Assembly (NCBI RefSeq): GCF_018279705.1
Contig: NZ_CP036498.1
Coordinates: forward strand, 5,535,001-5,599,000
Length of the DNA stretch: 64,000 nt
Origin: Tardiphaga alba
GTDB lineage: Bacteria; Pseudomonadota; Alphaproteobacteria; Rhizobiales; Xanthobacteraceae
Direction: 5' to 3'
Shown here piece after piece: positions 37,904 through 46,292 of this stretch (position 1 is the stretch's first letter; every line of letters starts with the position of its first letter). The notes below the pieces were generated by a model, which worked only from the letters and a program-made list of their open reading frames with translations, searched no databases and was not told where the DNA came from. The translations under genes and the position numbers were made by a program.

Positions 37904-39124
37904 TCAGAGGAAGGCGCCGTAGCCGGTGATGGCCTTGCCGACGATCAGATTCTGCATCTGATACGTCCCCTCATAGGAATAGAGCGCCTCGGCGTCGGCG
38001 AAGAACCGGCCGACATTGTAATCGGCCACGATGCCATTGCCGCCGAGCACCTCGCGCCCCCACGCCACCGTCTCGCGCGCCTTGGCGGTGCAGAACGCTT
38101 TTGCCAAAGCTGCGTGATGGTCACCGAGCTTGCCTTCGTCATCGAGCTGGGCCAGGCGCAGCATCAGGCACTGGCAGGCGGTGAGATTGCCCAGCATCTT
38201 GGCCAGCAGATCCTGGATCAGCTGGAACGATGCGATGGGCCTGCCGAACTGCATGCGTTCCTGGGCGTATGTCAGCGCGGCTTCGTAAGCTCCCATCTGG
38301 ATTCCGGTGGAGCCCCACCCCACCATATAGCGCGTCATCCGAAGCACGCGCGCCGTATCGCGGAATGAATTTCCGCCCTGCAGGCGGTTCGCTTCCGGCA
38401 CCCGCACATCCTTCAACGTGATGTGGCCATTCTGGACCACTTTGAGCGCCATCTTGCGCTCGATCTTCTCGACGCTGAAGCCGGGCGACGACTTGTTCTC
38501 GACAATGAACCCCTTGACCTGATTGTCATCCAGGTCGCGAGCCCAGATGATCGACAGATCGCACCACGGCGCGTTGCCGATCCACCTCTTCTGCCCATTC
38601 AGGATCCAGCTGTCGCCATCGCGCTTCGCTGTCGTGGTGAGACCGCCGCTTGCTCCAGAGCCGACCAGCGGCTCGGTGAGGCCGAAGCAACCGACCTTCT
38701 CCCAGCGCGCCATCGCCGGGAGCCATTTCTGCTTTTGCTCTTCGGAGCCGTCGAGATAGATCGATCCCATCGCCAGGCCACTATGTACGCCGAAGAACGT
38801 ACAGAGAGATGCGTCCGTGCGCGCCAGCTCCATCGCCACGAATCCGAACAGTTTCTGGCTCCCGCCAGCACAGCCATAGCCCTCGAAGCCGAGCCCGCCG
38901 AGGCCGAGCTCCTTGAAGGACGGCAGCAGTTCGAACGGGAAGGCGTCGTCCGACCAGTATTTGTTGATGATCGGCTGGACCTTGGTCTCCATATAAGTCC
39001 GCACTTTCCGGACGAGCGCCTTCTCCTCCGAGGTCAGAAGGTCGGCAAGCTGATAGAAATCGCTGCTTGCATCCGGTGCAGGCTTTGGCGCTGTGGTCCT
39101 GCTTGCTGTGTTGGCGGTGGGCAT
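37904..39124 (-). CDS. Acyl-CoA dehydrogenase of the glutaryl-CoA dehydrogenase/ACX4 branch
   Basis: A 406-residue flavoprotein. It has GLTEPLVGSGASG for FAD binding, QKRWIGN, QFGRPI and the catalytic Glu in SYEGTYQMQNLIVGKAITG. By alignment from memory, the Glu and Arg that bind the distal carboxylate in glutaryl-CoA dehydrogenase are replaced (Ala and Cys, within ELARTDASLC), so decarboxylating activity is unlikely. Several stretches recall plant ACX4. It probably oxidises a short or branched acyl-CoA. The ATG at 39124 with GAGGAG upstream is preferred to a GTG 27 bases earlier. Confidence 0.9.
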   Translation of the reverse strand: MPTANTASRTTAPKPAPDASSDFYQLADLLTSEEKALVRKVRTYMETKVQPIINKYWSDDAFPFELLPSFKELGLGGLGFEGYGCAGGSQKLFGFVAMELARTDASLCTFFGVHSGLAMGSIYLDGSEEQKQKWLPAMARWEKVGCFGLTEPLVGSGASGGLTTTAKRDGDSWILNGQKRWIGNAPWCDLSIIWARDLDDNQVKGFIVENKSSPGFSVEKIERKMALKVVQNGHITLKDVRVPEANRLQGGNSFRDTARVLRMTRYMVGWGSTGIQMGAYEAALTYAQERMQFGRPIASFQLIQDLLAKMLGNLTACQCLMLRLAQLDDEGKLGDHHAALAKAFCTAKARETVAWGREVLGGNGIVADYNVGRFFADAEALYSYEGTYQMQNLIVGKAITGYGAFL

Positions 39125-39208
39125 CTGCGGTCTCTCCTCGCTGCGGCTCACAAGCCTGAAAGATGACGAATGAAGGGGTGGTCGATTTCATCAGTGCCGA
39201 CGATGGTC

Positions 39209-40159
39209 TCAACGCGGACGGATGGCTTTCCTGCGCAGCTCGATCAAACCGAGGAGCATGGCGTCGCGCTCTGCTTCCAGCTCCGCGACCGTGCGCGCTC
39301 CGGTCTCCGCATGGACACTGTCGATGAGCTTCTTTTGCACTTCGGGCGTCAGCACCGGCGCGCCGAGAGTCTTCCACCACGCCGTCATCGGGCCGGTGAA
39401 TTGCTGGAAGAAGTGCTCGATGCCGCCCGCGCCTCCACCGAGATGGTTGAGCATCATGTTGCCCATGACGCCCCAGCGCAGGCCTGGCCCCCAACTTAGG
39501 GCGGTATCGGCGTCCGCGGCGCTCACCACGCCTTCGGCGACGAGGTAATAAACCTCCCGGCCGAGCGCGGCCTGCAGGCGGTTGGCCACATGTCCCGGCA
39601 GCTCCTTGTTCACCCGCACCGTCCGTTGCCCGATCGACGTATAGAACTCTTCCGCGCGCCGGATCGTGGCTTCCGATGTCTTCGCGCCACCAACGATCTC
39701 GGTCAGCGGGATCAGATGCGGCGGGTTGAAAGGATGGGCGATGACACATCGCTCCGGATGGGACACGGTTCCCTTCTGGATCTCGCTCATGGTGAGGCCG
39801 GAAGAACTGGAGGCGATGATCACATCTGGCGGCAACAGCTCGTCGAGTTGAGCGTAGAGCTTCTGCTTGAATTCGATCCGCTCCGGCCCGTTCTCCTGAA
39901 CGAGATCCGCACCGGCGATGGCCTCGGAAAGATGCGGACTGAAGGTGAGATGCGCTCGCGAGGCTCCAGGAGACAGGCCCAGCCGCTCCAGCGCTGGCCA
40001 AGCCATATCGATAAAGTCCCTCAGGGCCGATTCTGCATTCGGTGCAATATCCGTCGCGACGACCTCAAGGCCTTTGGCGAGAAATAGCGCGCTCCAGCTC
40101 GCACCGATCACGCCAGTCCCGACGACAGCGATGCGACGGATGGGTTTGATATCGGCCAT
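39209..40159 (-). CDS. 3-hydroxyacyl-CoA dehydrogenase family protein (carnitine dehydrogenase-like)
   Basis: A 316-residue single-function protein with an N-terminal NAD motif VVGTGVIGASWSALF, the catalytic region SSSSGLTMSEIQ, and AHPFNPPHLIPLTEIVGG containing the family His and the Asn/Pro pattern. The C-terminal helical dimerisation domain is short. This layout matches L-carnitine 3-dehydrogenase and lambda-crystallin-like members as well as short 3-hydroxyacyl-CoA dehydrogenases. With CaiB-, CaiA- and CaiD-type enzymes in the same operon a betaine-like substrate is possible, but unproven. Confidence 0.88.
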   Translation of the reverse strand: MADIKPIRRIAVVGTGVIGASWSALFLAKGLEVVATDIAPNAESALRDFIDMAWPALERLGLSPGASRAHLTFSPHLSEAIAGADLVQENGPERIEFKQKLYAQLDELLPPDVIIASSSSGLTMSEIQKGTVSHPERCVIAHPFNPPHLIPLTEIVGGAKTSEATIRRAEEFYTSIGQRTVRVNKELPGHVANRLQAALGREVYYLVAEGVVSAADADTALSWGPGLRWGVMGNMMLNHLGGGAGGIEHFFQQFTGPMTAWWKTLGAPVLTPEVQKKLIDSVHAETGARTVAELEAERDAMLLGLIELRRKAIRPR

Positions 40160-40182
40160 CTCAGTTCTCTCCCATACCTGGT

Positions 40183-41085
40183 TTAGATGTCGGCGTAAGC
40201 GATGCCGGTGAGATTGCCCTGCGCGTAAAGAAAGTTGCGCTCGTCGGATCCATCGAGCCGCGCGGAATAAACCGAGCCGGCGAAATCGGTCACGAACATG
40301 CGATCATTCGCGACATCGAGCGCGATCCCGATCGCCTCCATGAGATGCGTCAATACGATCTCAGGCTCGGCAGGTTTGTCGTCGATGGACGCGCGGTTGA
40401 CCGTGTTTCCACTCGGAGGATCGCCGCGGTCCGTCCAGTAGAGAATCCGTCGCCCGTGATCGATCTCCAGATCGATCGGCTCTGGAAGGCTATCGTAAAA
40501 GATCTCGATGTCCGTTCGCGTGGCCGCAGTCTCGCCGACCGGAATTTCGACATTGGCGCGGAAGATGCGGCCGAGCCCCGCATTATCGGGCCCTTTCTGG
40601 GTCCAGTAGATCCGCCCGCATTTGTGATCGATGGCCAGGCCGACGCACCATCGGGTCTGATCGTGCCCGTCCGTCGCGACATCACCCGCTTCGACAAGCG
40701 TTTCCAGCCCTGAGCCATCGAGATTGCAGCGCATGACCCGCATGCCTTCGCGATCGCACCAGTAGAGCCGACCGCCCTTCTTATCCAGGATGATCTGCTT
40801 GGGCGTGTGCGTCGCCCCGTCTGCCACGATGATTGTGCGGTTCTTGCCGTCGAGATCGGCCCGCTCGACAGATCCGTCATTCAGGTTGGGAACGCCCATA
40901 TTGGTCCAGTAGATATGCCCCGCTTCAAAATCGACGGCGATACCATCTGGAAAGCGGCATCCGGTCACGATGGTTCTGCGTTCGGAGCCATCCACATTCA
41001 TCGCGTGGATGCACCCCGCGTTCAGCTCGAGAACAAACAGGCGAGCAGCTATCGCTCTTGACGATCTCGTAACGGCTATGACCAT
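40183..41085 (-). CDS. YWTD-repeat beta-propeller protein (LDL-receptor class B-like)
   Basis: This 300-residue protein has at least five repeats carrying the YWTD signature: IYWTNMG, LYWCDREG, IYWTQKG, LYWTDRG and MFVTDFAG, spaced about 45 residues, as in a six-bladed propeller. No clear signal peptide is seen, so it may be cytoplasmic. Bacterial members are rarely characterised; relatives of the SMP-30/lactonase type hydrolyse lactones or esters with a bound metal. It begins the CoA operon, 23 bases before the 3-hydroxyacyl-CoA dehydrogenase. Catalytic role unknown. Confidence 0.85.
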   Translation of the reverse strand: MVIAVTRSSRAIAARLFVLELNAGCIHAMNVDGSERRTIVTGCRFPDGIAVDFEAGHIYWTNMGVPNLNDGSVERADLDGKNRTIIVADGATHTPKQIILDKKGGRLYWCDREGMRVMRCNLDGSGLETLVEAGDVATDGHDQTRWCVGLAIDHKCGRIYWTQKGPDNAGLGRIFRANVEIPVGETAATRTDIEIFYDSLPEPIDLEIDHGRRILYWTDRGDPPSGNTVNRASIDDKPAEPEIVLTHLMEAIGIALDVANDRMFVTDFAGSVYSARLDGSDERNFLYAQGNLTGIAYADI

Positions 41086-41245
41086 TGCGCACCCACCATC
41101 GTGGTTCGACCTCGGACCGGGTCAGGTGCTCACACTATGCCGCGATCGCCGGCGCTCCTCTTGCACAGACATGTCATCGTTGGATGAGCTTGCTGCGAAC
41201 TCGCTGATGCGCCGACGATCTACTTCGATTCTGCCCGGCGAGCTC

Positions 41246-42703
41246 TCAACGCGCCTGCAGCTGCACGATAGTGCCGGGCTGCGCGGCGGTGCCTTCGCCG
41301 ATCACGAGATATCGTCTCGTTTTGTCGTCACCGGATTGCACGAGCTGCCGGATTGGGCCTGACGCATTCACGATGGCAGATCCAGCCGGATTGGTCGTAA
41401 AGACTGCGAGAGGCTGAACGGAGCCGTGCCCGTCCGGCTGCTCGGCAAGACCGATGAAATATGGCTTCTTCGGCTGCAAACCGGTCACAGCCGCCTGAAA
41501 GATCTGGACTAACCCTTGATCGAACAGCGCGACGTTCGTCGGCGCCCGATCGCCAGCTTGCGCGCCTTTGACGGACAGCGTGAGATGAACCGCATGGCCT
41601 GCAGCGCCCGGGGGGACGAGGTTCTCCGTCCCTGCCCCCTCCCGTACTGCATTCGGCACATAGTTGATCGCTTGCGGCGCCTGCCCAACCGGCACATGGG
41701 CAATGACCTTGTTGGTGGCCGTGTCGATGGCTGCCAGCGCGTCGTCATTCTCAAGGCCCACATAGATGCGGCGACCGTCGCCCGATGGCCAGACACCATG
41801 TGGCAGATTGCCGACCGGAATGACCGCCAACTGCTCGAAATTGTCGGTCCGGTACACTTTCACTGCGTTGAGACCTCCCACGGAGACATATGCGAAGGTT
41901 CCTTGCGGTGTCCTGGCGAAATTGACGTGATTGGTGATGGGGCCCGTATCGATCGTCGTGATCCTCTCGAAAGGCGGCCTTGCATTGAATATCTGTGTGC
42001 GCCCCGTGTCCTTCAGTGTGAACCACACCTGATCTCCATTCGGAGACGCAGCGATGTTCGGGCAGAACGGGCTCTCCTGCTGCACCGTCGCGACGATGCT
42101 GCGATCTTTCACGCTCACCACGACAAGCTCTGGATTAAAGGACGAACAGATGTATGCGTATTTGCCGTCGGGCGAGAAGATCTGCATGCCAGGGCCATTC
42201 GGCGTCTTGATGCGGGCGATTTCCGCGAAGCTCTTGGCGTCGATTACCGAGACGTAGTCCTCGCCGCGCACCGTGACCCAGACCTCCGAACCATCCGGCG
42301 TGTAGAACGCTTCATGAGGCGACCGTCCCAGATAAGTCGTGTGCTTGACCTTGTTAGTCGCGGTATCGATGAACGTCACCGAATTTGAACCGATCGAGAC
42401 GACGGCGATAGTTCGTCCGTCCGGGGCATAGCCCATGCCATGCACGAGCACCTGGCCTCTGTAGAGCGGACTGAAATTAACCGGCTGTGGCTCACCGAGG
42501 CGGATCACGCCGAGCAGTCGGTTCGCCATCGGATCGATAACCGATACGGTATTCGAGAACTGCTCTGCGGCGTATACGCGATCGCGGCTGCTGATCGGAA
42601 TATCCGGATCAGAGGCAGCCCCCGGTGCTTGGCCAGCTGTGGCTGTCGCCGCATGAGCCATGGAGATTGCAAGACAGGTTGCTAGGCGTGCGGCGCGGAT
42701 CAT
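41246..42703 (-). CDS. YVTN/YncE-type beta-propeller protein, exported
   Basis: A 485-residue protein with a signal peptide ending near ATATAG and seven or so propeller repeats (IDTATNKV appears twice, with SPDGKYAYI and GDGRRIYVGLEND). A C-terminal ~130-residue segment after residue 350 is rich in beta-strand pattern and looks like a separate sandwich domain. Such proteins act in the periplasm, often with metal or redox partners. The start overlaps the DUF305 stop (ATGA), so both are co-expressed. Function unknown. Confidence 0.88.
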   Translation of the reverse strand: MIRAARLATCLAISMAHAATATAGQAPGAASDPDIPISSRDRVYAAEQFSNTVSVIDPMANRLLGVIRLGEPQPVNFSPLYRGQVLVHGMGYAPDGRTIAVVSIGSNSVTFIDTATNKVKHTTYLGRSPHEAFYTPDGSEVWVTVRGEDYVSVIDAKSFAEIARIKTPNGPGMQIFSPDGKYAYICSSFNPELVVVSVKDRSIVATVQQESPFCPNIAASPNGDQVWFTLKDTGRTQIFNARPPFERITTIDTGPITNHVNFARTPQGTFAYVSVGGLNAVKVYRTDNFEQLAVIPVGNLPHGVWPSGDGRRIYVGLENDDALAAIDTATNKVIAHVPVGQAPQAINYVPNAVREGAGTENLVPPGAAGHAVHLTLSVKGAQAGDRAPTNVALFDQGLVQIFQAAVTGLQPKKPYFIGLAEQPDGHGSVQPLAVFTTNPAGSAIVNASGPIRQLVQSGDDKTRRYLVIGEGTAAQPGTIVQLQAR

Positions 42704-43224
42704 TTGGTAAACCCCTTCATTTCTGCAGACGACATTGCAGGGTCCGACATTTCGGACGACCTCCGATGATGGTGCTTTGCGGCGGAATGCTCCCGCGGGA
42801 CCGATGACGAAGTGGCGACCGCGCTCGGTACGGCGGAGAATGATAGCGGCTGGCCGAGCGCCAATTGCATGGCCATGATTTCCTGTTGTTGCTCGATAAC
42901 GATCTCCTGCGCGATCCTGCGCAGCTTCTCGTTCCGGCCATATCGAAGTTCCGCCAGCGCCATCGCGATCGCACCGCGATGATGCGCGATCATCATCGCT
43001 GCAAAATCGGCATCAACATCGCCTGTCGGCTTGATCTCCATCTCCGACATCATCTTGAACATGGCCGCGTTATTCTCATCGATGAACGGCTGCTCACTGG
43101 CCAGGCGCTCCACGAGGCCCGCGTCGCCAACCGGCCCTCTATCCTCGGCGCAAGCCGGCGCAACAACGCTCAGGACAATAAGAATCCAGAGGTACGATCG
43201 ATCATTCGTAAATATACGTGGCAT
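42700..43224 (-). CDS. DUF305 family exported protein
   Basis: A 174-residue protein with a signal peptide (cleavage near APACA) and a DUF305 domain, recognised by MMIAHHRGAIAMALAELRYG followed by AQEIVIEQQQEIMAM. DUF305 is a ferritin-like helical fold often linked with copper or metal stress; the double His in the helix may bind metal. A His-rich patch KHHH lies in the C-terminal tail. ATG 43224 has GGAG nine bases upstream; an ATG five codons earlier has a poor site. Operon with the YVTN propeller. Confidence 0.9.
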   Translation of the reverse strand: MPRIFTNDRSYLWILIVLSVVAPACAEDRGPVGDAGLVERLASEQPFIDENNAAMFKMMSEMEIKPTGDVDADFAAMMIAHHRGAIAMALAELRYGRNEKLRRIAQEIVIEQQQEIMAMQLALGQPLSFSAVPSAVATSSSVPREHSAAKHHHRRSSEMSDPAMSSAEMKGFTK

Positions 43225-43350
43225 CTTCGTTATCTCCATCCCCGCTTCTCTTTAGATCTGACGTGATATCGGTTCATTTTTAAATCGACGCACTGCTGTG
43301 CGCGATCACGCATCGTCTCTCTCGTGTGCTGCAGGCTTGGCTTTGGCGAT

Positions 43351-43395
43351 TGGGCGAAATGTCATTGGGCAATGTGTCATCGGACGAAATGCCAT
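43351..43395. repeat. Three tandem 15-base imperfect repeats
   Basis: TGGGCGAAATGTCAT, TGGGCAATGTGTCAT and CGGACGAAATGCCAT follow each other without spacers in the ~340-base gap between the DUF305 gene and the gene at 43562. Each contains AATG/ATGTCAT. They could be tandem regulator sites or a short decaying satellite. The rest of 43225-43561 shows nothing recognisable. Confidence 0.7.
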
Positions 43396-43561
43396 ATGCG
43401 AGACGTTCAAAAGACCCGAAAACGACACGACACACGCGTCTCGAAATGCAAGAACGATCCGCGATCCGTCACTAAGTTTGCTCTCTTCAACCATCCGACC
43501 CGTTCGAGGATGTAATTCTATCTCGACGAACCTCCATTTTCCCGAGCGTTGAGCCTGCGCG

Positions 43562-43993
43562 ATGCTGGACGAAATCCTCAAATCCATGACGCTATTCTCC
43601 GTCATCATCGGGGCCATTGCGATCTATACGGCGCTCCGCACCAACAACCGGCGGCTCGGCGCCGACATCTTTTTGCGATATGCCGAACGCATTTCCGATC
43701 TCCGCCAGAGCCTGCCGGATCGGTTTCTGTTCGAGGACGACGAGCGCCGTATCGAAATGACGTCGCGTGAGCGGCGGGTAATCCGTGAAGTGATCTATTC
43801 CATTTTCGAGTTATACGAACTCAAGATCCACGGCTTCATCCCGCGCACCATCTGGACGATCTGGGAGCCGGACATCGAGCGACTTCTGACACTCCCTGCC
43901 TTTCGCCAGGAGCTCACCGCTCTGCGAGTGGCAGGGATCGCAAAGCATCCGCGTTTCGAAACATGGGTCGCACGACATGTCGTCACTAGATGA
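43562..43993 (+). CDS. Hypothetical protein with N-terminal membrane segment
   Basis: A 143-residue protein with one N-terminal hydrophobic helix (LFSVIIGAIAIYTAL) and a cytosolic helical part with RYAERISDLRQSLPDRF and IREVIYSIFELYELK. This pattern is seen in small DUF4760-like or related membrane-anchored proteins of unknown role; the match is tentative. Its last 8 bases overlap the convergent SDR gene. No clear ribosome binding site. Confidence 0.7.
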   Translation: MLDEILKSMTLFSVIIGAIAIYTALRTNNRRLGADIFLRYAERISDLRQSLPDRFLFEDDERRIEMTSRERRVIREVIYSIFELYELKIHGFIPRTIWTIWEPDIERLLTLPAFRQELTALRVAGIAKHPRFETWVARHVVTR

Positions 43994-44753
43994 CGCCGCC
44001 ATTGGCGCGCACGACCTGCCCATGGATCCAGCGACCACCGCTACTCGCCAAGAATGACACAGTTGCAGCGATATCTTCCGGCAGCCCCAGTCGCTCGAGC
44101 GGCGAAAGATTCGCCAATGCATTGATCGCCGCTTTCGGCTTTCCATCCAGAAACAGGCTCGTCGCCGTCGGCCCCGGCGCGACTGCGTTGATCGAGATGT
44201 TGCGCCCACGCAGCTCCTTGGCCATCACACGCGTCATCGCTTCCACGCCCGCCTTTGTGGCGGCGTAAGTCGCATAAGTCGGCTGGTAGAGCCCAACGAC
44301 GCTCGAGGACAGATTCACGATACAGCCGCCATCGCGCAGACGCTTCGCAGCTTCGCGCAGCGTATTAAACGTGCCTCGTAGGTTGATGTCGATATGACGA
44401 TTGAAGAGCGCGTCGTCTGTCTCGGCGAGAGTGGCGAGCTTCATCAGTCCGGCGCTGTTGACCAGGACGTCAAGGCCGCCGAATTGACACTCAGCGATGT
44501 CGAACATCCGACGCACCGCAGCAGGATTCGATACATCCCCTTGAACCGGGATCGCCATTCCGCCTGCGTTTTCGATCCGGTTAACGACCTCGTTCGCCTC
44601 GGGCTCGGAACTGGCGTAGTTGATCATGACGGAAAATCCGTCCTGCGCGAGCCGCTCGGCGATGGCCGCACCGATGCCTCGGGAGCCACCCGTTATGAGC
44701 GCCGTCTGACCGAAGCTCGCCGTGCCATGCATCGTATTGCCCAGCATCGTCAT
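43986..44753 (-). CDS. SDR family oxidoreductase
   Basis: A 255-residue short-chain dehydrogenase with TGGSRGIGA near residue 22, the catalytic Ser in NLSSS and YAATK. The usual NNAG is NSAG here. YASSEPEA after beta-2 lacks an acidic residue, which suggests NADP(H). The ATG at 44753 has AGGGAA upstream; two further in-frame ATGs (44747 and 44732) and an upstream GTG are alternatives. Divergent from the AraC gene at 44951. Substrate unknown. Confidence 0.87.
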   Translation of the reverse strand: MTMLGNTMHGTASFGQTALITGGSRGIGAAIAERLAQDGFSVMINYASSEPEANEVVNRIENAGGMAIPVQGDVSNPAAVRRMFDIAECQFGGLDVLVNSAGLMKLATLAETDDALFNRHIDINLRGTFNTLREAAKRLRDGGCIVNLSSSVVGLYQPTYATYAATKAGVEAMTRVMAKELRGRNISINAVAPGPTATSLFLDGKPKAAINALANLSPLERLGLPEDIAATVSFLASSGGRWIHGQVVRANGGVI

Positions 44754-44950
44754 AACTGATGTTCCCTGCACAAGTCATCGCTGCTGATCGATAGTGTTCG
44801 GTGATGAACACGCGCATCCACTGCTCCATATGCGTGCCAAACGACAACAGCCACCACCCCCCATTTGGGGATTATCACTGGTCACGCCGAACAATAGAAA
44901 TCCGCTCGAACAATTCCACGGTACGCTTACGCCCGAATGAGAGATCGAAC

Positions 44951-45574
44951 ATGCGCGCTCGAACAGACCCGGAAACTGTCGCGACCGCCTACGTCTACTC
45001 GCAACAATCTGACATGCCGAATGATTCAGTTGTCGATCGATCTCTCACCGCACAGGCCTCGCACCTCAAGATGCTCCTAGAGATGGCTGGACGCTTCGTG
45101 GATTCCGACGCGAGCACCGCCAAATCGCTTATTGCGGAGGCCCACTGCATCATTCACGGCACGCTCACACCTCAATCACGAAAGCGATCTAAATCACGTG
45201 GTGGATTATCAGGTTGGCAGATTGCCAAAGCGAAAAACTTCATCTCGCAAAATCTGGGAAGAAGGATCGTGATCGACGATCTCAGCGCCCTTATGGGCCT
45301 TAGTCCGGCATACTTCTCAAGGGCGTTCAAACAGAGTTTTGGCGACAGCCCGCATTCCTTCATCGTAAGACGACGTCTCGCGCATGCGCGGGAGCTTCTG
45401 CTCAACACGAGATTACCTTTATGCGAAGTTGCGATCGATTGCGGATTCGCTGATCAAGCTCACCTCAGCCGACATTTTCGTCGCCACTTCGGAGTTCCGC
45501 CGGCAGGATGGAGGCGACGACAAATATCGCGCCCCACGCGCGACAATGCAACTGAACAGCCAGATCATCTGTAG
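44951..45574 (+). CDS. AraC family transcriptional regulator
   Basis: A 207-residue regulator consisting mainly of the C-terminal AraC DNA-binding domain: LSALMGLSPAYFSRAFKQSFG for the first helix-turn-helix and CEVAIDCGFADQAHLSRHFRRHFG for the second. The N-terminal ~85 residues show no known ligand domain. ATG 44951 with GAGAG upstream is chosen; an ATG 150 bases earlier gives an unlikely extension. It may control the divergent SDR gene. Confidence 0.88.
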   Translation: MRARTDPETVATAYVYSQQSDMPNDSVVDRSLTAQASHLKMLLEMAGRFVDSDASTAKSLIAEAHCIIHGTLTPQSRKRSKSRGGLSGWQIAKAKNFISQNLGRRIVIDDLSALMGLSPAYFSRAFKQSFGDSPHSFIVRRRLAHARELLLNTRLPLCEVAIDCGFADQAHLSRHFRRHFGVPPAGWRRRQISRPTRDNATEQPDHL

Positions 45575-45652
45575 AACGGCCCAATCCGATCGGCAGGCTC
45601 CGTAGTCATACGCGCGCTGTCATTTATTCCACAATGCCTTACGAGGTCATCG

Positions 45653-46237
45653 ATGGACGGCTGGTTTACCCCGGGCAACCTTGAGAAACGTGCACACTTT
45701 CGCACCGGAAGGTCGCTACTGATCGTCGAGGAGTGTGCTGCTTACGCGCTATCGCTGCGACATATATTCGAGCGTCGCGGGTATACAGTCACACTCTGCA
45801 ACAAACCCCTGCAACTTCCTCTCTATCTCGCCGAGACACCCTTGGATTGCGCCATCCTTGAGTTAAAACTGACCGGTGCCTCTGGGCTTGAATGCATCAA
45901 AATCATTCATCAGTATGACCCGAGTATCCGCATAGTCGTGGTCACGGGGTTCGCCAGCATCACAACGGCCGTGGAGGCAATCAAACTCGGCGCCTGCTAC
46001 TATCTTGCAAAACCGTGCGGCCCCGACGAAATAGAAGCAGCGTTCGAAAGAGTTTCGGGCGATAGCATGGCCTCTGTTACTCCGAGAGCAACGTCAATAA
46101 AATCGCTCGAGTGGGAACGCATACATCAGACGCTGGCGGAAACGAGATTCAACATCTCGGAAGCGGCGCGCCGTCTCGGCATACATCGCCGCACCCTGGT
46201 GCGGAAGCTGGCCAAGAGACCCATCCCGCACGCGTGA
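45653..46237 (+). CDS. ActR/RegA/PrrA-like response regulator with altered phospho-acceptor
   Basis: A 194-residue protein with a receiver domain (about residues 20-125) and a C-terminal Fis-type helix-turn-helix (NISEAARRLGIHRRTLVRKL). This is the ActR/RegA architecture of redox regulators. The phospho-acceptor Asp is replaced by Glu70 (CAILELKL) and the acidic pair is Glu26-Glu27; Thr98 and Lys120 are kept. Glu at this place can mimic phosphorylation, so the protein may be constitutively active. No histidine kinase gene is next to it. Confidence 0.88.
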   Translation: MDGWFTPGNLEKRAHFRTGRSLLIVEECAAYALSLRHIFERRGYTVTLCNKPLQLPLYLAETPLDCAILELKLTGASGLECIKIIHQYDPSIRIVVVTGFASITTAVEAIKLGACYYLAKPCGPDEIEAAFERVSGDSMASVTPRATSIKSLEWERIHQTLAETRFNISEAARRLGIHRRTLVRKLAKRPIPHA

Positions 46238-46292
46238 TTTTCCTGCTCCCTTTCATCAAGTGATGTTTCGATCCGATTGCAGGTCTGGGCTC

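Noticed and set aside
37904-39124. Naming this gene glutaryl-CoA dehydrogenase
   Set aside because: The Glu and Arg needed for the distal carboxylate are replaced, so the specific name is not justified.
38781-40001. 406-codon minus-strand frame
   Set aside because: Overlaps the 3-hydroxyacyl-CoA dehydrogenase and ACX4-like genes in another frame; Arg/Ala-rich with no domain.
43306-43617. Possible 103-residue gene on the minus strand with a repeated five-residue pattern
   Set aside because: The repeat pattern comes from the tandem DNA repeats, and the frame overlaps the better-supported gene at 43562. Not fully excluded.
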